A stretch of 64,000 nt of DNA from Pseudomonas baetica (GCF_019733355.1 NZ_JAIHLQ010000018.1:1-64000), one strand, 5' to 3'. Positions 51,928-59,844 are shown, counted from the stretch's first letter. Translations and numbers: made by a program. Notes: generated by a model not told the origin, from the sequence alone.

Positions 51928-52289
51928 CTTTTAAACTCTGGTGTTTAAAAGACATCTTCTGACACGCCTCCAAGGCTACAAATCCTTGCGCCACTGCCTA
52001 CAGCCAAGCCAGAATCCGCCGGCTTGTGCGCTTTGTGCCGGGACTCTATCGTGGTCCGGTCGCTGACGAATCAGCGATCGGGTTTAGCGACTCGAATTCA
52101 AGTCAAAGGTGCATCAGCGTTCCAGGCTTCGTTGCGGATCTGTATTTTCGCGATTTCGTCATGGTGGCTGTATGCGGGAGACCTTCGGGTCTGCCGGGTG
52201 CCTTTGACCGGTTCGCTAACCTGCGTACAGCCGCCACCCCTCCTGTTTAGCGACAGGTTGTAGCGGCTCCACTTCAAAGGAGCTTCACC
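51928..52289 (+). ncRNA. Structured leader of DUF6124 gene, copy 2
   Basis: Same order as copy 1: CTTTTAAAC-N6-GTTTAAAAG (51928-51951); CGGTCGCTG-N6-CAGCGATCG (52057-52080); TGGTGGCTGTATGCG (52162-52176) paired with TGCGTACAGCCGCCA (52222-52236), enclosing AGACC-UUCG-GGUCU (52179-52192); and GCTCC (52266-52270) paired with GGAGC (52279-52283) over the ribosome site. Base changes versus copy 1 keep the pairs. Confidence 0.6.
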
Positions 52290-52649
52290 ATGATCAAACC
52301 AACACCCAACCCACCCGAAACCGATCCCACCTCGCCCTACGAATCCCTCGATTCGAAAAAGCTCCACGAAGCGGCCGACCGCGCCCTCGATCACTACCTC
52401 TGCCCGCCCGGCTCCACGCCACCTCCACGTAAAACCCGCAGAATGTACGCTGTGACCGCGGACTTCAAAAACGAGGAACTGCTGGCCGATGCTTGCGAAA
52501 CCCTCGCTTCGGCCAAGACCATCGCCCATGACTTCGCCCATCTCATACCCGCGTCGCAGCGCAGAACGTTATTAGGTATTGCGCAACTGATCATGCTCGG
52601 GGAACTGGCGGTGAATCGGGTGCTGGATAATCTGGAGTTGCCGAATTAG
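52290..52649 (+). CDS. DUF6124 protein, copy 2
   Basis: A 119-residue near-duplicate of the protein at 50755, ending LELPN. Together with its leader it makes a repeat unit of about 720 bases (51928-52649) matching 50427-51126. The two proteins differ mainly at the extreme C-terminus, while the leaders differ at many positions yet keep their pairing. The ATG has GGAG 7 bases upstream, again within a hairpin. Confidence 0.85.
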   Translation: MIKPTPNPPETDPTSPYESLDSKKLHEAADRALDHYLCPPGSTPPPRKTRRMYAVTADFKNEELLADACETLASAKTIAHDFAHLIPASQRRTLLGIAQLIMLGELAVNRVLDNLELPN

Positions 52650-52695
52650 CAGGTTGCTGTGACAAGGTTTGATTGATGTGTGTTGGTTGCTGACG

Positions 52696-52792
52696 CTTTC
52701 GGGAGCAAGCCCCCTCCCACAGGTTCAGCGTTGTGAACCCAGACTTGTGATCGACACCACCCCCTGTGGGAGCGGGCTTGCTCGCGAAGGCT
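52696..52792. repeat. REPIN, type I pair
   Basis: Inverted CTTTCGGGAGCAAGCCCCCT (diverged) and forward GTGGGAGCGGGCTTGCTCGC (52766-). Confidence 0.8.
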
Positions 52793-52870
52793 GCTTCACA
52801 GCCAACACCTGTATTCAGGCATAAAAAAACCGCCGCCCGGCTCAATCCGGACAGCGGTTTTTTGTTTCAT
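52766..52870. repeat. Direct repeat B (REP plus terminator), paired with 47417-47521
   Basis: Same linear order as copy A, with the terminator slightly longer. It lies between the convergent DUF6124 copy 2 and the 222-aa gene. Confidence 0.85.
52823..52863. terminator. Bidirectional terminator within direct repeat B
   Basis: AAAAAAACCGC ... GCGGTTTTTT with GC-rich inner stem. Between two convergent genes. Confidence 0.75.
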
Positions 52871-53061
52871 GGCTCAACGGGGACAGGGCACCGTTTTGTA
52901 TGAATGTGGTTCGTCCTTGCTTCACCCAGTAGTGCCCAAGCCCATCGAGTAGAAAGCAGTCAACTGGGGGAGTGCGTCTGTTCACGACTTAGGTGCGTCA
53001 GGCGACAAAACCTATAGGAAGACTTTTTCATACCTGAATAAGCCTGGATTACACATAGATC
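52871..53061. other. Non-coding gap, nothing recognised
   Basis: 191 bases with no plausible ORF, strong hairpin or known repeat by eye. Confidence 0.5.
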
Positions 53062-53135
53062 AAAAGATCGCAGCCTTCGGAAGCTACCACTGAGGTTCAT
53101 TTCAACGGTAGGAGTTGCCGTGGCTGCGATCTTTT
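53062..53135. repeat. Inverted repeat, GATCGCAGC type
   Basis: AAAAGATCGCAGCC and GGCTGCGATCTTTT arms; a relative of the repeat at 32661. It lies just past the stop of the 222-aa gene on the minus strand. Confidence 0.75.
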
Positions 53136-53149
53136 GCTTTGAGCGCTGG

Positions 53150-53818
53150 TTACTGCGCGGTCAGAATCTGCTTGGGCGAAATATTACCGAAGGCGAGTTG
53201 TTTGCTATCAATGTACTGCGTACCCCGGAATATTGGCTGCCCGTCGACCTCAACGAAGTCCTCATCCATGTACATGAGCACGACCTTGGTCTCTGGCGCC
53301 TTGATCTGTGGAACCGCCGAATGGCCCTGCAGCAGATTGAGGGCCCAATGAAACTGAATAATTGGCAAATCACCTATTTCAATCTGGCTCGTGCCATCCA
53401 GTGACCGAAAGTCTTGCCGTGCCGTCATGCGTAGCTTGCGGCCGATCAACTCGAACACCGGCTTGCCATAACGCGCCTCCAAATCACGCCCCGTCGCCCA
53501 TTGATCCATGTAATAGCCTGGCGAGGTGAACAGCTCGAACAACGCCTGGTTGTCGTGGATTTTCCCCGCAGCGTCAAACAAATAGTTGTAGGAGTAGTGA
53601 TAAGCCAGACCGTAGAGCTCGGGCCTGATGGCGTTGATCGGATTATCGAGATAATCCGGGACATAAATATTGGCCATCTGCACAAAGTGGGTGAAGTCCA
53701 GATCCAGATCGAAGCTGACCGTGTACCGGATAGACCTTTCCTTCGGATTCGCCTCCAACCTCCCTGAAACATATTCCAGCGTCATGCCTTCGAGTTTTTT
53801 GTAGATTCGTTCTGTCAT
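53150..53818 (-). CDS. Island protein of unknown function (222 aa)
   Basis: Begins MTERIYKKLEGMTLEYVSGRLEANPKERSIRYTVSFDLDLDFTHFVQMANIYVPDYLDNPINAIRPELYGLAYHYSYNYLFDA. Aromatic-rich, no signal peptide or membrane helix. The middle has YMDQWATGRDLEARYGKPVFELIGRKLRM and the end KVVLMYMDEDFVEVDGQPIFRGTQYIDSKQ, suggestive of beta strands. I do not recognise the family. It has palindrome copy 3 upstream, lies after the cold-shock-like gene in the same direction, and ends near a hairpin repeat. Possibly an immunity or binding protein, but no motif supports either. Confidence 0.65.
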   Translation of the reverse strand: MTERIYKKLEGMTLEYVSGRLEANPKERSIRYTVSFDLDLDFTHFVQMANIYVPDYLDNPINAIRPELYGLAYHYSYNYLFDAAGKIHDNQALFELFTSPGYYMDQWATGRDLEARYGKPVFELIGRKLRMTARQDFRSLDGTSQIEIGDLPIIQFHWALNLLQGHSAVPQIKAPETKVVLMYMDEDFVEVDGQPIFRGTQYIDSKQLAFGNISPKQILTAQ

Positions 53819-53885
53819 GATCGTGCTCTCTGCGCCGAGGGATTATTCCCGAATGCATGGCAGCGCAGCTGGAGGGTGGCGTCTA

Positions 53886-53901
53886 CTGTCAGATCTGACA
53901 G
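53886..53901. promoter_or_regulatory. Shared palindrome, copy 3
   Basis: CTGTCAGATCTGACAG, the core 16 bases, perfect. About 67 bases before the start at 53818. On the minus strand, ACCGTCTGTCTG lies upstream, as in copy 4. Confidence 0.75.
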
Positions 53902-53951
53902 GCAGACAGGGTTTTCAGACAGACGGTAACCGTCCGTCGTAAAGCCGCAGA

Positions 53952-54203
53952 CTACTTCAGCGGGCGATCTGGATTAATTCGTAGATTTGTTGCTTCTCCT
54001 CCCGCCGTTTTCGGTTCGTCAAACTCGACCGGATCGCCCACTTTGATTTTTTCACGATGTTCGTTCATCAACGCAATACTGAACTTGTAGCCTTTGTCCG
54101 CAAGAAAAAAACCTGTTGCGGCAGCAAAAGAACTTCCCGAGCGCGTCGGGGTAATAATGCCTTTACCGGTTTTGGGGTCATAGCTGCTGAACGTACCTTT
54201 CAT
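53952..54203 (-). CDS. Small cold-shock-like-fold protein, paralogue 2
   Basis: An 83-residue protein: MKGTFSSYDPKTGKGIITPTRSGSSFAAATGFFLADKGYKFSIALMNEHREKIKVGDPVEFDEPKTAGGEATNLRI. The strand order matches a cold-shock domain (MKGTx, GKGIITP, VGDPVEFD, GEATNLR), again without the aromatic RNP1/RNP2 residues. Start at 54203 with GGGAG upstream. Paralogue of 51375-51659. Palindrome copy 4 is upstream, and flhB ends 136 bases further on. Confidence 0.7.
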   Translation of the reverse strand: MKGTFSSYDPKTGKGIITPTRSGSSFAAATGFFLADKGYKFSIALMNEHREKIKVGDPVEFDEPKTAGGEATNLRINPDRPLK

Positions 54204-54289
54204 TGTCGTGCTCCCTTGCGTCTGCTCGAAACACCCGTATCGGGTACTGGGTGTTAACAAGCATCAAACTGCAAAAGCTCGACAAGCGC

Positions 54290-54309
54290 ACCTGTCAGAG
54301 TTGACAGGT
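54290..54309. promoter_or_regulatory. Shared palindrome, copy 4 (variant)
   Basis: ACCTGTCAGAGTTGACAGGT, one central mismatch pair. About 85 bases upstream of the ATG at 54203. The sequence between it and the gene (GCTTTTGCAGTTTGAT) resembles that of copy 2 (GCTTTTGCGTTTTGAT). Confidence 0.7.
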
Positions 54310-54338
54310 GACGACTGCATTCAGACAGACGGTAATCG

Positions 54339-55478
54339 TCAGGAATCACGCCGCAGATCCGGCGGAATCGGCAAATCGTCCTTGAGCGGATCCGGGCGTT
54401 TGCCCTTGCCGGCGCGGTGTTGGCGGATCTGGTAGACGTAGGCCAGCACTTGGGCGACGGCCAGGTACAACCCGCCGGGGATTTCCTGATCGAGTTCAGT
54501 GGAGTAGTAGATCGAACGCGCCAACCCCGGCGATTCGAGGAGCATGACGTTGTTGGCTACGGCGATTTCGCGGATCTTCAGCGCCAGGAAGTCACTGCCC
54601 TTGGCCAGCAGCACCGGCGCCCCGCCCTTTTCCGAATCGTATTTGAGCGCCACGGCATAGTGGGTCGGGTTGGTGATGACCACGTCGGCGTCGGGAATCG
54701 CCGCCATCATCCGCCGCTGGGACATTTCGCGCTGGGTCTGGCGGATGCGTTGCTTGACCTCCGGCCGCCCCTCTTGATCCTTGTGCTCGTCGCGCACTTC
54801 CTGCTTGGTCATCTTGAGCTTTTTCATGCTCTCGAAGATTTGCACCGGAACGTCAACCGCTGCGATCAGGATCAGCCCGCAGGCCATCCACAACGTACTC
54901 CAGCCCACCAGCAAGACACTGTGAATGATTGCCTGGTCCAGCGGCTCATGGGCGATGCGCAGCAAGTCGTCGACATCCGATGACAACACCATCAGCGCCA
55001 CCGCCAGCACGATGAAAAATTTCGCCAGCGCCTTGAGCAACTCAATGATCGCCTTCATCGAAAACATGCGCTTGAGGCCCGCGCCGGGGTTCATCCGGCT
55101 GAATTTGGGCGCCATGGTACTGGCGGAAAACAACCAGCCACCAAGGGCAATCGGCCCGATCAGTGCGGCCAGCAACAGGGTGATCATGATCGGCTGAATC
55201 GCGACCAGAGCAAGCTTGCCGGAATGCATCAGAAAGGCACCCATGGAGCGCTGATCCATGATCACTTCCCGCGAGAGCGAGAAGTTCATGCGCATCAACT
55301 CCATCAAGTCCTGCGCGAGCATGCCGCCGAAGACCAGCAAGGCACCGGCACCGGCCAACATCACCGCCAGGGTGTTGAGCTCCTTGGAACGCGCAACCTC
55401 ACCCTTCTCGCGGGAGTCCTTTTTGCGCTTCTCCGTGGGGTCTTCTGTTTTGTCCTGACCGCTTTCGCTCTCAGCCAT
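54339..55478 (-). CDS. flhB: Flagellar export switch protein FlhB
   Basis: A 379-residue export protein with four helices (first about 30-55) and a cytoplasmic domain that self-cleaves at NPTH in DADVVITNPTHYAVALKYDSEKGGAPVLLAKG. N-terminal MAESESGQDKTEDPTEKRKKDSREKGEVARSKE is typical. Its final codons are repeated in the relic at 47531. It follows fliR by 3 bases; the island begins directly after its stop. Confidence 0.97.
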   Translation of the reverse strand: MAESESGQDKTEDPTEKRKKDSREKGEVARSKELNTLAVMLAGAGALLVFGGMLAQDLMELMRMNFSLSREVIMDQRSMGAFLMHSGKLALVAIQPIMITLLLAALIGPIALGGWLFSASTMAPKFSRMNPGAGLKRMFSMKAIIELLKALAKFFIVLAVALMVLSSDVDDLLRIAHEPLDQAIIHSVLLVGWSTLWMACGLILIAAVDVPVQIFESMKKLKMTKQEVRDEHKDQEGRPEVKQRIRQTQREMSQRRMMAAIPDADVVITNPTHYAVALKYDSEKGGAPVLLAKGSDFLALKIREIAVANNVMLLESPGLARSIYYSTELDQEIPGGLYLAVAQVLAYVYQIRQHRAGKGKRPDPLKDDLPIPPDLRRDS

Positions 55479-55481
55479 GAC

Positions 55482-56267
55482 TCAGCGCGCCTGTGCCAGT
55501 TCGCGTAAAAACTGCAAAGCCTCGGCGGCCAGCGGTTGATACTGATTGAGAATATCCGCCAGCCCCACCCAGACAATGAACAGGCCGAGCACCAGGGTCA
55601 GCGGAAAACCAATGGAGAAGATATTGAGCTGCGGCGCAGCCCGGGTCATCACGCCGAAGGCGATGTTGACCACCAGTAACGCGGTGATCGCCGGCAACAC
55701 CAGCATCAGCGCCGCCCCCAATACCCAGCCGAGTTTGCCGGCCAGCTCCCAGTAATGCGCCGTCATCAGACCGCTGCCGACCGGCAACGTGGTGAAACTT
55801 TCAGTGAGGACTTCGAACACCACCAGATGGCCGTTCATCGACAGGAACAGCAAGGTCACCAGCATGGTGAAGAACTGCCCGATCACCGCCACCGAGACGC
55901 CGTTGGTAGGGTCGACCATCGAGGCGAAACCCATGCCCATCTGGATCGCGACAATCTGCCCCGCCACCACGAATGCCTGAAAGAACAGTTGCAAGGAAAA
56001 ACCGAGGATAGCGCCAATCAGGATTTGCTCGGCGATGAGCAACAAGCCGCTCAGATCCAGCGCATGAACAGGGGGCATCGGCGGCAGGCCGGGCGCGATC
56101 ACCACCGTGATCGCGAGCGCGAAATACAGACGGATACGCTTGGGCACCAGCGTCGTGCCGAACACCGGCATGACCATCAGCACAGCGCCTATGCGAAAGA
56201 GCGGCAACATGAACGCCGCCACCCAGGAACTGATCTGGGTGTCGGTCAGCTGAAGCAGCGATTGCAT
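55482..56267 (-). CDS. fliR: Flagellar export protein FliR
   Basis: A 261-residue, roughly six-helix member of the export gate: MQSLLQLTDTQISSWVAAFMLPLFRIGAVLMVMPVFGTTLVPKRIRLYFALAITVVIAP and the conserved MGFASMVDPTNGVSVAVIGQFFTMLVTLLFLSMNGHL. Works with FliP, FliQ and FlhB. Separated from fliQ by 3 bases. Confidence 0.96.
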   Translation of the reverse strand: MQSLLQLTDTQISSWVAAFMLPLFRIGAVLMVMPVFGTTLVPKRIRLYFALAITVVIAPGLPPMPPVHALDLSGLLLIAEQILIGAILGFSLQLFFQAFVVAGQIVAIQMGMGFASMVDPTNGVSVAVIGQFFTMLVTLLFLSMNGHLVVFEVLTESFTTLPVGSGLMTAHYWELAGKLGWVLGAALMLVLPAITALLVVNIAFGVMTRAAPQLNIFSIGFPLTLVLGLFIVWVGLADILNQYQPLAAEALQFLRELAQAR

Positions 56268-56270
56268 GGC

Positions 56271-56540
56271 TTAGCCGATAACCAGCGGGATGTTGTGATA
56301 CAGCTGAATGATGTATTCCATGAAGGTCTGCACCAGCCATGGCCCGGTGACGATCAGCGTGACCAGCATCACCAGCAGGCGCGGGAGGAAGCTGAGGGTC
56401 TGTTCGTTGATCTGGGTCGCGGCCTGAAACATCGCCACCATCAAACCGACCAGCAGACTGGGAATCACCAGCACCGCGACCATCATCGTGGTCAGCCACA
56501 AGGCTTCGCGAAAGATGTCGACCGCTACTTCCGGCGTCAT
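56271..56540 (-). CDS. fliQ: Flagellar export protein FliQ
   Basis: An 89-residue, two-helix protein: MTPEVAVDIFREALWLTTMMVAVLVIPSLLVGLMVAMFQAATQINEQTLSFLPRLLVMLVTLIVTGPWLVQTFMEY. Overlaps fliP by 4 bases. Confidence 0.96.
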   Translation of the reverse strand: MTPEVAVDIFREALWLTTMMVAVLVIPSLLVGLMVAMFQAATQINEQTLSFLPRLLVMLVTLIVTGPWLVQTFMEYIIQLYHNIPLVIG

Positions 56541-57295
56541 GGCGAGACACCTCCAAAACTGCTGGCCAGGGTGCCAATGATCAGCGCCCAGCCATCGACC
56601 AGTACGAACAGCATGATCTTGAACGGCAGGGAAATGATCAGCGGCGAGAGCATCATCATACCCATCGCCATCAGCACACTGGCCACGACCAGGTCGATGA
56701 TCAGGAACGGGATGAAGATCATGAAACCGATCTGGAACGCGGTTTTAAGCTCCGAAGTGACAAACGCCGGTACCAGAATCGTCAGCGGCGCCTGATCAGG
56801 CGTGGCGATGTCGGTACGTTTGGACAGACGCATGAACAGCTCAAGGTCGCTGGAACGAGTCTGCGCGAGCATGAAGTCCTTGATGGGCACCTGCGCCTTT
56901 TCCACCGCTTGCTGAGCGGTGAGTTTTTCCGCCAGATACGGCTGCAAGGCATCGTTGTTCACCCGGTCGAACACTGGCGCCATGATGAACATCGTCAAAA
57001 ACAGCGCCATGCCGGTGAGGATCTGGTTCGACGGCGTTTGCTGCAGGCCGAGGGCCTGACGCAGGATCGAGAAGACAATGATGATCCGGGTAAAACTGGT
57101 CATCAGCATGACGAACGCCGGAATGAAACTCAGCGCGGTCATGATCAGCAGAATCTGCAGGCTGACCGAATACTCCTGCGCGCCGTCGGCATTGGTGCCC
57201 AGGGTGATCGCCGGGATCGACAACGGATCGGCGGCCAATGCCAGCGGCGCAGCCAGCAACAGGGCCAGCGTCAAGACGATGCGTAACGCACCCAT
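56537..57295 (-). CDS. fliP: Flagellar export protein FliP
   Basis: A 252-residue protein with a cleavable leader (MGALRIVLTLALLLAAPLALA) and four helices. The conserved stretches LLIMTALSFIPAFVMLMTSFTRIIIVFSILRQALGLQQTPSNQILTGMALFLTMFIM and TAFQIGFMIFIPFLIIDLVVASVLMAMGMMMLSP are intact. Starts within the fliO stop (TAATG). Confidence 0.97.
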   Translation of the reverse strand: MGALRIVLTLALLLAAPLALAADPLSIPAITLGTNADGAQEYSVSLQILLIMTALSFIPAFVMLMTSFTRIIIVFSILRQALGLQQTPSNQILTGMALFLTMFIMAPVFDRVNNDALQPYLAEKLTAQQAVEKAQVPIKDFMLAQTRSSDLELFMRLSKRTDIATPDQAPLTILVPAFVTSELKTAFQIGFMIFIPFLIIDLVVASVLMAMGMMMLSPLIISLPFKIMLFVLVDGWALIIGTLASSFGGVSP

Positions 57296-57747
57296 TACTT
57301 CTTATCCTTCTGATCCTTACCCAGCATCTTCAGCAGATGCTGGGCAAACTCCGGGGTCGCTTTCTCGGCAGTGCTCGGGACGTCCACCGGCTCCTTGAGT
57401 ACATGCAGCGCAGTGATGGTGCCGGGACTCAAACCGAGCAAAATCTGCTCGTTACCGACCTGAACCAACATCAACCGGTCACGCGGACCGAGCGCACGGG
57501 AACCGATCAGCTCGATCACCTGCCCCTTGCCTGCCGGCCCCGCCTGTTGCACGCGGCGCAGCAACCAGGCAAGAACGAAGATCAAGCCCAACACCACCAG
57601 CAGCCCCAACACCAACTGCGTCAATTGCCCGGCCACGCCGCTGTTGACCATCGGTGCAGTGGCTGCAGGCACGGTGTTGCTGGCCGCCGGCTCGGCGGCC
57701 AGCACGCTCAAGGGCAGCGCCAGCAGAGCCCAGAGATACCTTTTCAC
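57295..57747 (-). CDS. fliO: Flagellar assembly protein FliO
   Basis: A 150-residue single-pass protein: signal-like start MKRYLWALLALPLSVLAAEPAA, membrane helix TQLVLGLLVVLGLIFVLAWLLRR, and the cytoplasmic FliO domain (VIELIGSRALGPRDRLMLVQVGNEQILLGLSPGTITAL). Assists FliP ring assembly. Abuts fliN. Confidence 0.94.
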   Translation of the reverse strand: MKRYLWALLALPLSVLAAEPAASNTVPAATAPMVNSGVAGQLTQLVLGLLVVLGLIFVLAWLLRRVQQAGPAGKGQVIELIGSRALGPRDRLMLVQVGNEQILLGLSPGTITALHVLKEPVDVPSTAEKATPEFAQHLLKMLGKDQKDKK

Positions 57748-58203
57748 TCAGCGCAGCTTCTTGATGCGTTCACTTGGGCTGATCACGTCGGTCAGGCGGA
57801 TGCCGAACTTCTCGTTGACCACAACCACTTCACCGTGAGCGATCAGGGTGCCGTTGACCAGCACATCCAGCGGCTCACCCGCCAGACGATCGAGCTCGAT
57901 CACCGACCCCTGGTTCAGTTGCAGCAGGTTGCGAATGTTGATGTCGGTACTGCCCACTTCCATCGAGATGGACACCGGGATATCCAGGATCACGTCCAGG
58001 TTCGGACCGTCCAATGTGACCGGGTCGTTATTCTTCGGCACGCTGCCAAACTCTTCCATCGTCAGACGGTCGGAGCTCGATGCGCCGGCATCAGCGGCAA
58101 GCAAAGCGTCGATGTCAGCCTGGCCGTCGCCAGTCTCTTCCAGGGCTGCTGCCCATTCATCGGCCAGTGCCTGATCGTCCTGGGCGTTCATATCGTCGTT
58201 CAT
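57748..58203 (-). CDS. fliN: Flagellar switch protein FliN
   Basis: A 151-residue C-ring protein. The N-terminal extension contains QADIDALLAADAG, similar to the CheY-binding peptide of FliM; the C-terminal SpoA domain is LDVILDIPVSISMEVGSTDINIRNLLQLNQGSVIELDRLAGEPLDVLVNGTLIAHGEVVVVNEKFGIRLTDV. Two ATGs are adjacent (58206, 58203); the second has better spacing from GAGG. Confidence 0.95.
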   Translation of the reverse strand: MNDDMNAQDDQALADEWAAALEETGDGQADIDALLAADAGASSSDRLTMEEFGSVPKNNDPVTLDGPNLDVILDIPVSISMEVGSTDINIRNLLQLNQGSVIELDRLAGEPLDVLVNGTLIAHGEVVVVNEKFGIRLTDVISPSERIKKLR

Positions 58204-58259
58204 CATTTGTCCTCGGCGGGCAAAAATTCAGCTAAATGTGTGGGGGTGAGAGCGCCGCT

Positions 58260-59228
58260 TCAGCGACGCTCGATGGGCTCGATTACCTGCAACGCGAGGT
58301 TGCCTTTGTGCGAACCCATCTTGACCTTGAAGGCTGGCACGCCGTTGGCGCGCATGATCATGTCTTCCGGCATTTCAACCGGGATCACATCACCCGGCTG
58401 CATGTGCAGGATGTCGCGCAGCTTCAACTGACGGCGAGCAACGGTGGCGCCGATCGGTACGTCGACATCGAGCACGTCCTGGCGCAGGGCGTTGACCCAG
58501 CGTTCGTCCTGATCGTCGAGATCGGACTGGAAACCGGCGTCGAGCATTTCGCGCACCGGCTCGATCATCGAGTACGGCATGGTCACGTGCAGATCGCCGC
58601 CACCGCCATCGAGTTCGATGTGGAACGTTGAGACCACAATCGCTTCGCTCGGGCCGACGATGTTGGCCATGGCCGGGTTCACTTCCGAGTTGATGTACTC
58701 GAAATTGACTTCCATGATCGCCTGCCAGGCTTCTTTCAGATCGACGAACGCCTGCTCCAGCACCATGCGCACCACGCGCAGTTCGGTCGGGGTGAACTCA
58801 CGCCCTTCGATCTTGGCGTGACGGCCGTCGCCACCGAAGAAGTTGTCCACCAGTTTGAACACCAGTTTGGCGTCGAGGATGAACAGCGCGGTGCCGCGCA
58901 AAGGTTTGATCTTGACCAGGTTGAGACTGGTCGGTACGTACAGCGAGTGCACGTACTCGCCGAACTTCATCACCTGCACGCCACCGACGGCAACGTCCGC
59001 CGAGCGGCGCAGCATGTTGAACATGCTGATGCGGGTGTAGCGGGCAAAACGCTCGTTGATCATTTCCAGGGTCGGCATGCGTCCACGGACGATGCGATCC
59101 TGACTGGTCAGGTCGTAGCTTTTGACACTGCCGGGTTCGGCAGCGTTATCGGTCTGTACCAGACCATCGTCGACGCCATGCAACAACGCGTCGATTTCAT
59201 CCTGGGACAGCAGATCCTGCACGGCCAT
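58260..59228 (-). CDS. fliM: Flagellar switch protein FliM
   Basis: A 322-residue C-ring protein. N-terminal CheY-binding motif MAVQDLLSQDEIDALLHGVDDG, middle domain with EMINERFARYTRISMFNMLRRSADVAVGG and the GGEG-like PLRGTALFILDAKLVFKLVDNFFGGDG, and C-terminal SpoA domain (VNALRQDVLDVDVPIGATVARRQLKLRDILHMQPGDVIPVEMPED). Ordered after fliL by 9 bases. Confidence 0.97.
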   Translation of the reverse strand: MAVQDLLSQDEIDALLHGVDDGLVQTDNAAEPGSVKSYDLTSQDRIVRGRMPTLEMINERFARYTRISMFNMLRRSADVAVGGVQVMKFGEYVHSLYVPTSLNLVKIKPLRGTALFILDAKLVFKLVDNFFGGDGRHAKIEGREFTPTELRVVRMVLEQAFVDLKEAWQAIMEVNFEYINSEVNPAMANIVGPSEAIVVSTFHIELDGGGGDLHVTMPYSMIEPVREMLDAGFQSDLDDQDERWVNALRQDVLDVDVPIGATVARRQLKLRDILHMQPGDVIPVEMPEDMIMRANGVPAFKVKMGSHKGNLALQVIEPIERR

Positions 59229-59237
59229 GTCGTGTTC

Positions 59238-59741
59238 CTACTGCAGTACGAAATTAGTGAAAAGCAACTGTTCGATCACCACTTTGCCCAGCTCTTTCTG
59301 CGCCACTTCCTGGACGCTGGCTGTGGCCTTCTGGCGCAACATCTCTTGCCCGACCGGCGTTGCCAGAGTGGCAAAGTCTTGACCGGAGAAGAGCATCACC
59401 AGGTTATTGCGGATCACCGGCATGTGCACTTTGAGCGCTTCCAGATCGGCCTGATTACGCGCCAGCATGGTGATACTCACTTGCATGTAGCGCTGACGGC
59501 CGTTCTGGTTGTAGTTGGCGACGAATGCCGGCGCCATCGGCTCGAAAATCGCCGGTTGCTTACCGACCGGAACAGTCTCGGCCGCCTCGGCAGATTTGCT
59601 CTGGGCACTGTGCATGAAGAACCAGGTCGCCCCCACAGACGCGCCAATGGCCAGCAGCAATGCCAGCACGATCACAATGATCAGCTTGAGTTTGCCTTTG
59701 GTTGCAGGGTCTTTTACTGCTGCTGTTTCGCTCTTCGCCAT
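59238..59741 (-). CDS. fliL: Flagellar basal-body-associated protein FliL
   Basis: A 167-residue inner-membrane protein surrounding the stator. Basic N-terminus, one helix (LKLIIVIVLALLLAIGASVGATWFFM), and the periplasmic FliL domain (YMQVSITMLARNQADLEALKVHMPVIRNNLVMLFSGQDFATLATPVGQEMLRQKATASVQEV). First gene after a sigma-54-type site. Confidence 0.95.
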   Translation of the reverse strand: MAKSETAAVKDPATKGKLKLIIVIVLALLLAIGASVGATWFFMHSAQSKSAEAAETVPVGKQPAIFEPMAPAFVANYNQNGRQRYMQVSITMLARNQADLEALKVHMPVIRNNLVMLFSGQDFATLATPVGQEMLRQKATASVQEVAQKELGKVVIEQLLFTNFVLQ

Positions 59742-59791
59742 GCCAATAATCCGTCACTATTCGGGTTTTCACAGTCGCACGGCAAGGCAAG

Positions 59792-59807
59792 AGCAAGTGT
59801 TATGCCA
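59792..59807 (-). promoter_or_regulatory. Sigma-54 promoter of fliL operon
   Basis: On the minus strand TGGCATAACACTTGCT: TGGCA and TTGCT with GG and GC ten bases apart. It starts 51 bases upstream of the fliL ATG and would drive fliLMNOPQR-flhB. Confidence 0.7.
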
Positions 59808-59844
59808 GAAGTGTCGGAGCAAATTGGGAGAACACACAAAACCA

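Noticed and set aside
53115..53404. Plus-strand ORFs over 53115-53404
   Set aside because: They lie opposite the 222-residue gene, which has a better start, a regulatory palindrome upstream and a coherent composition.
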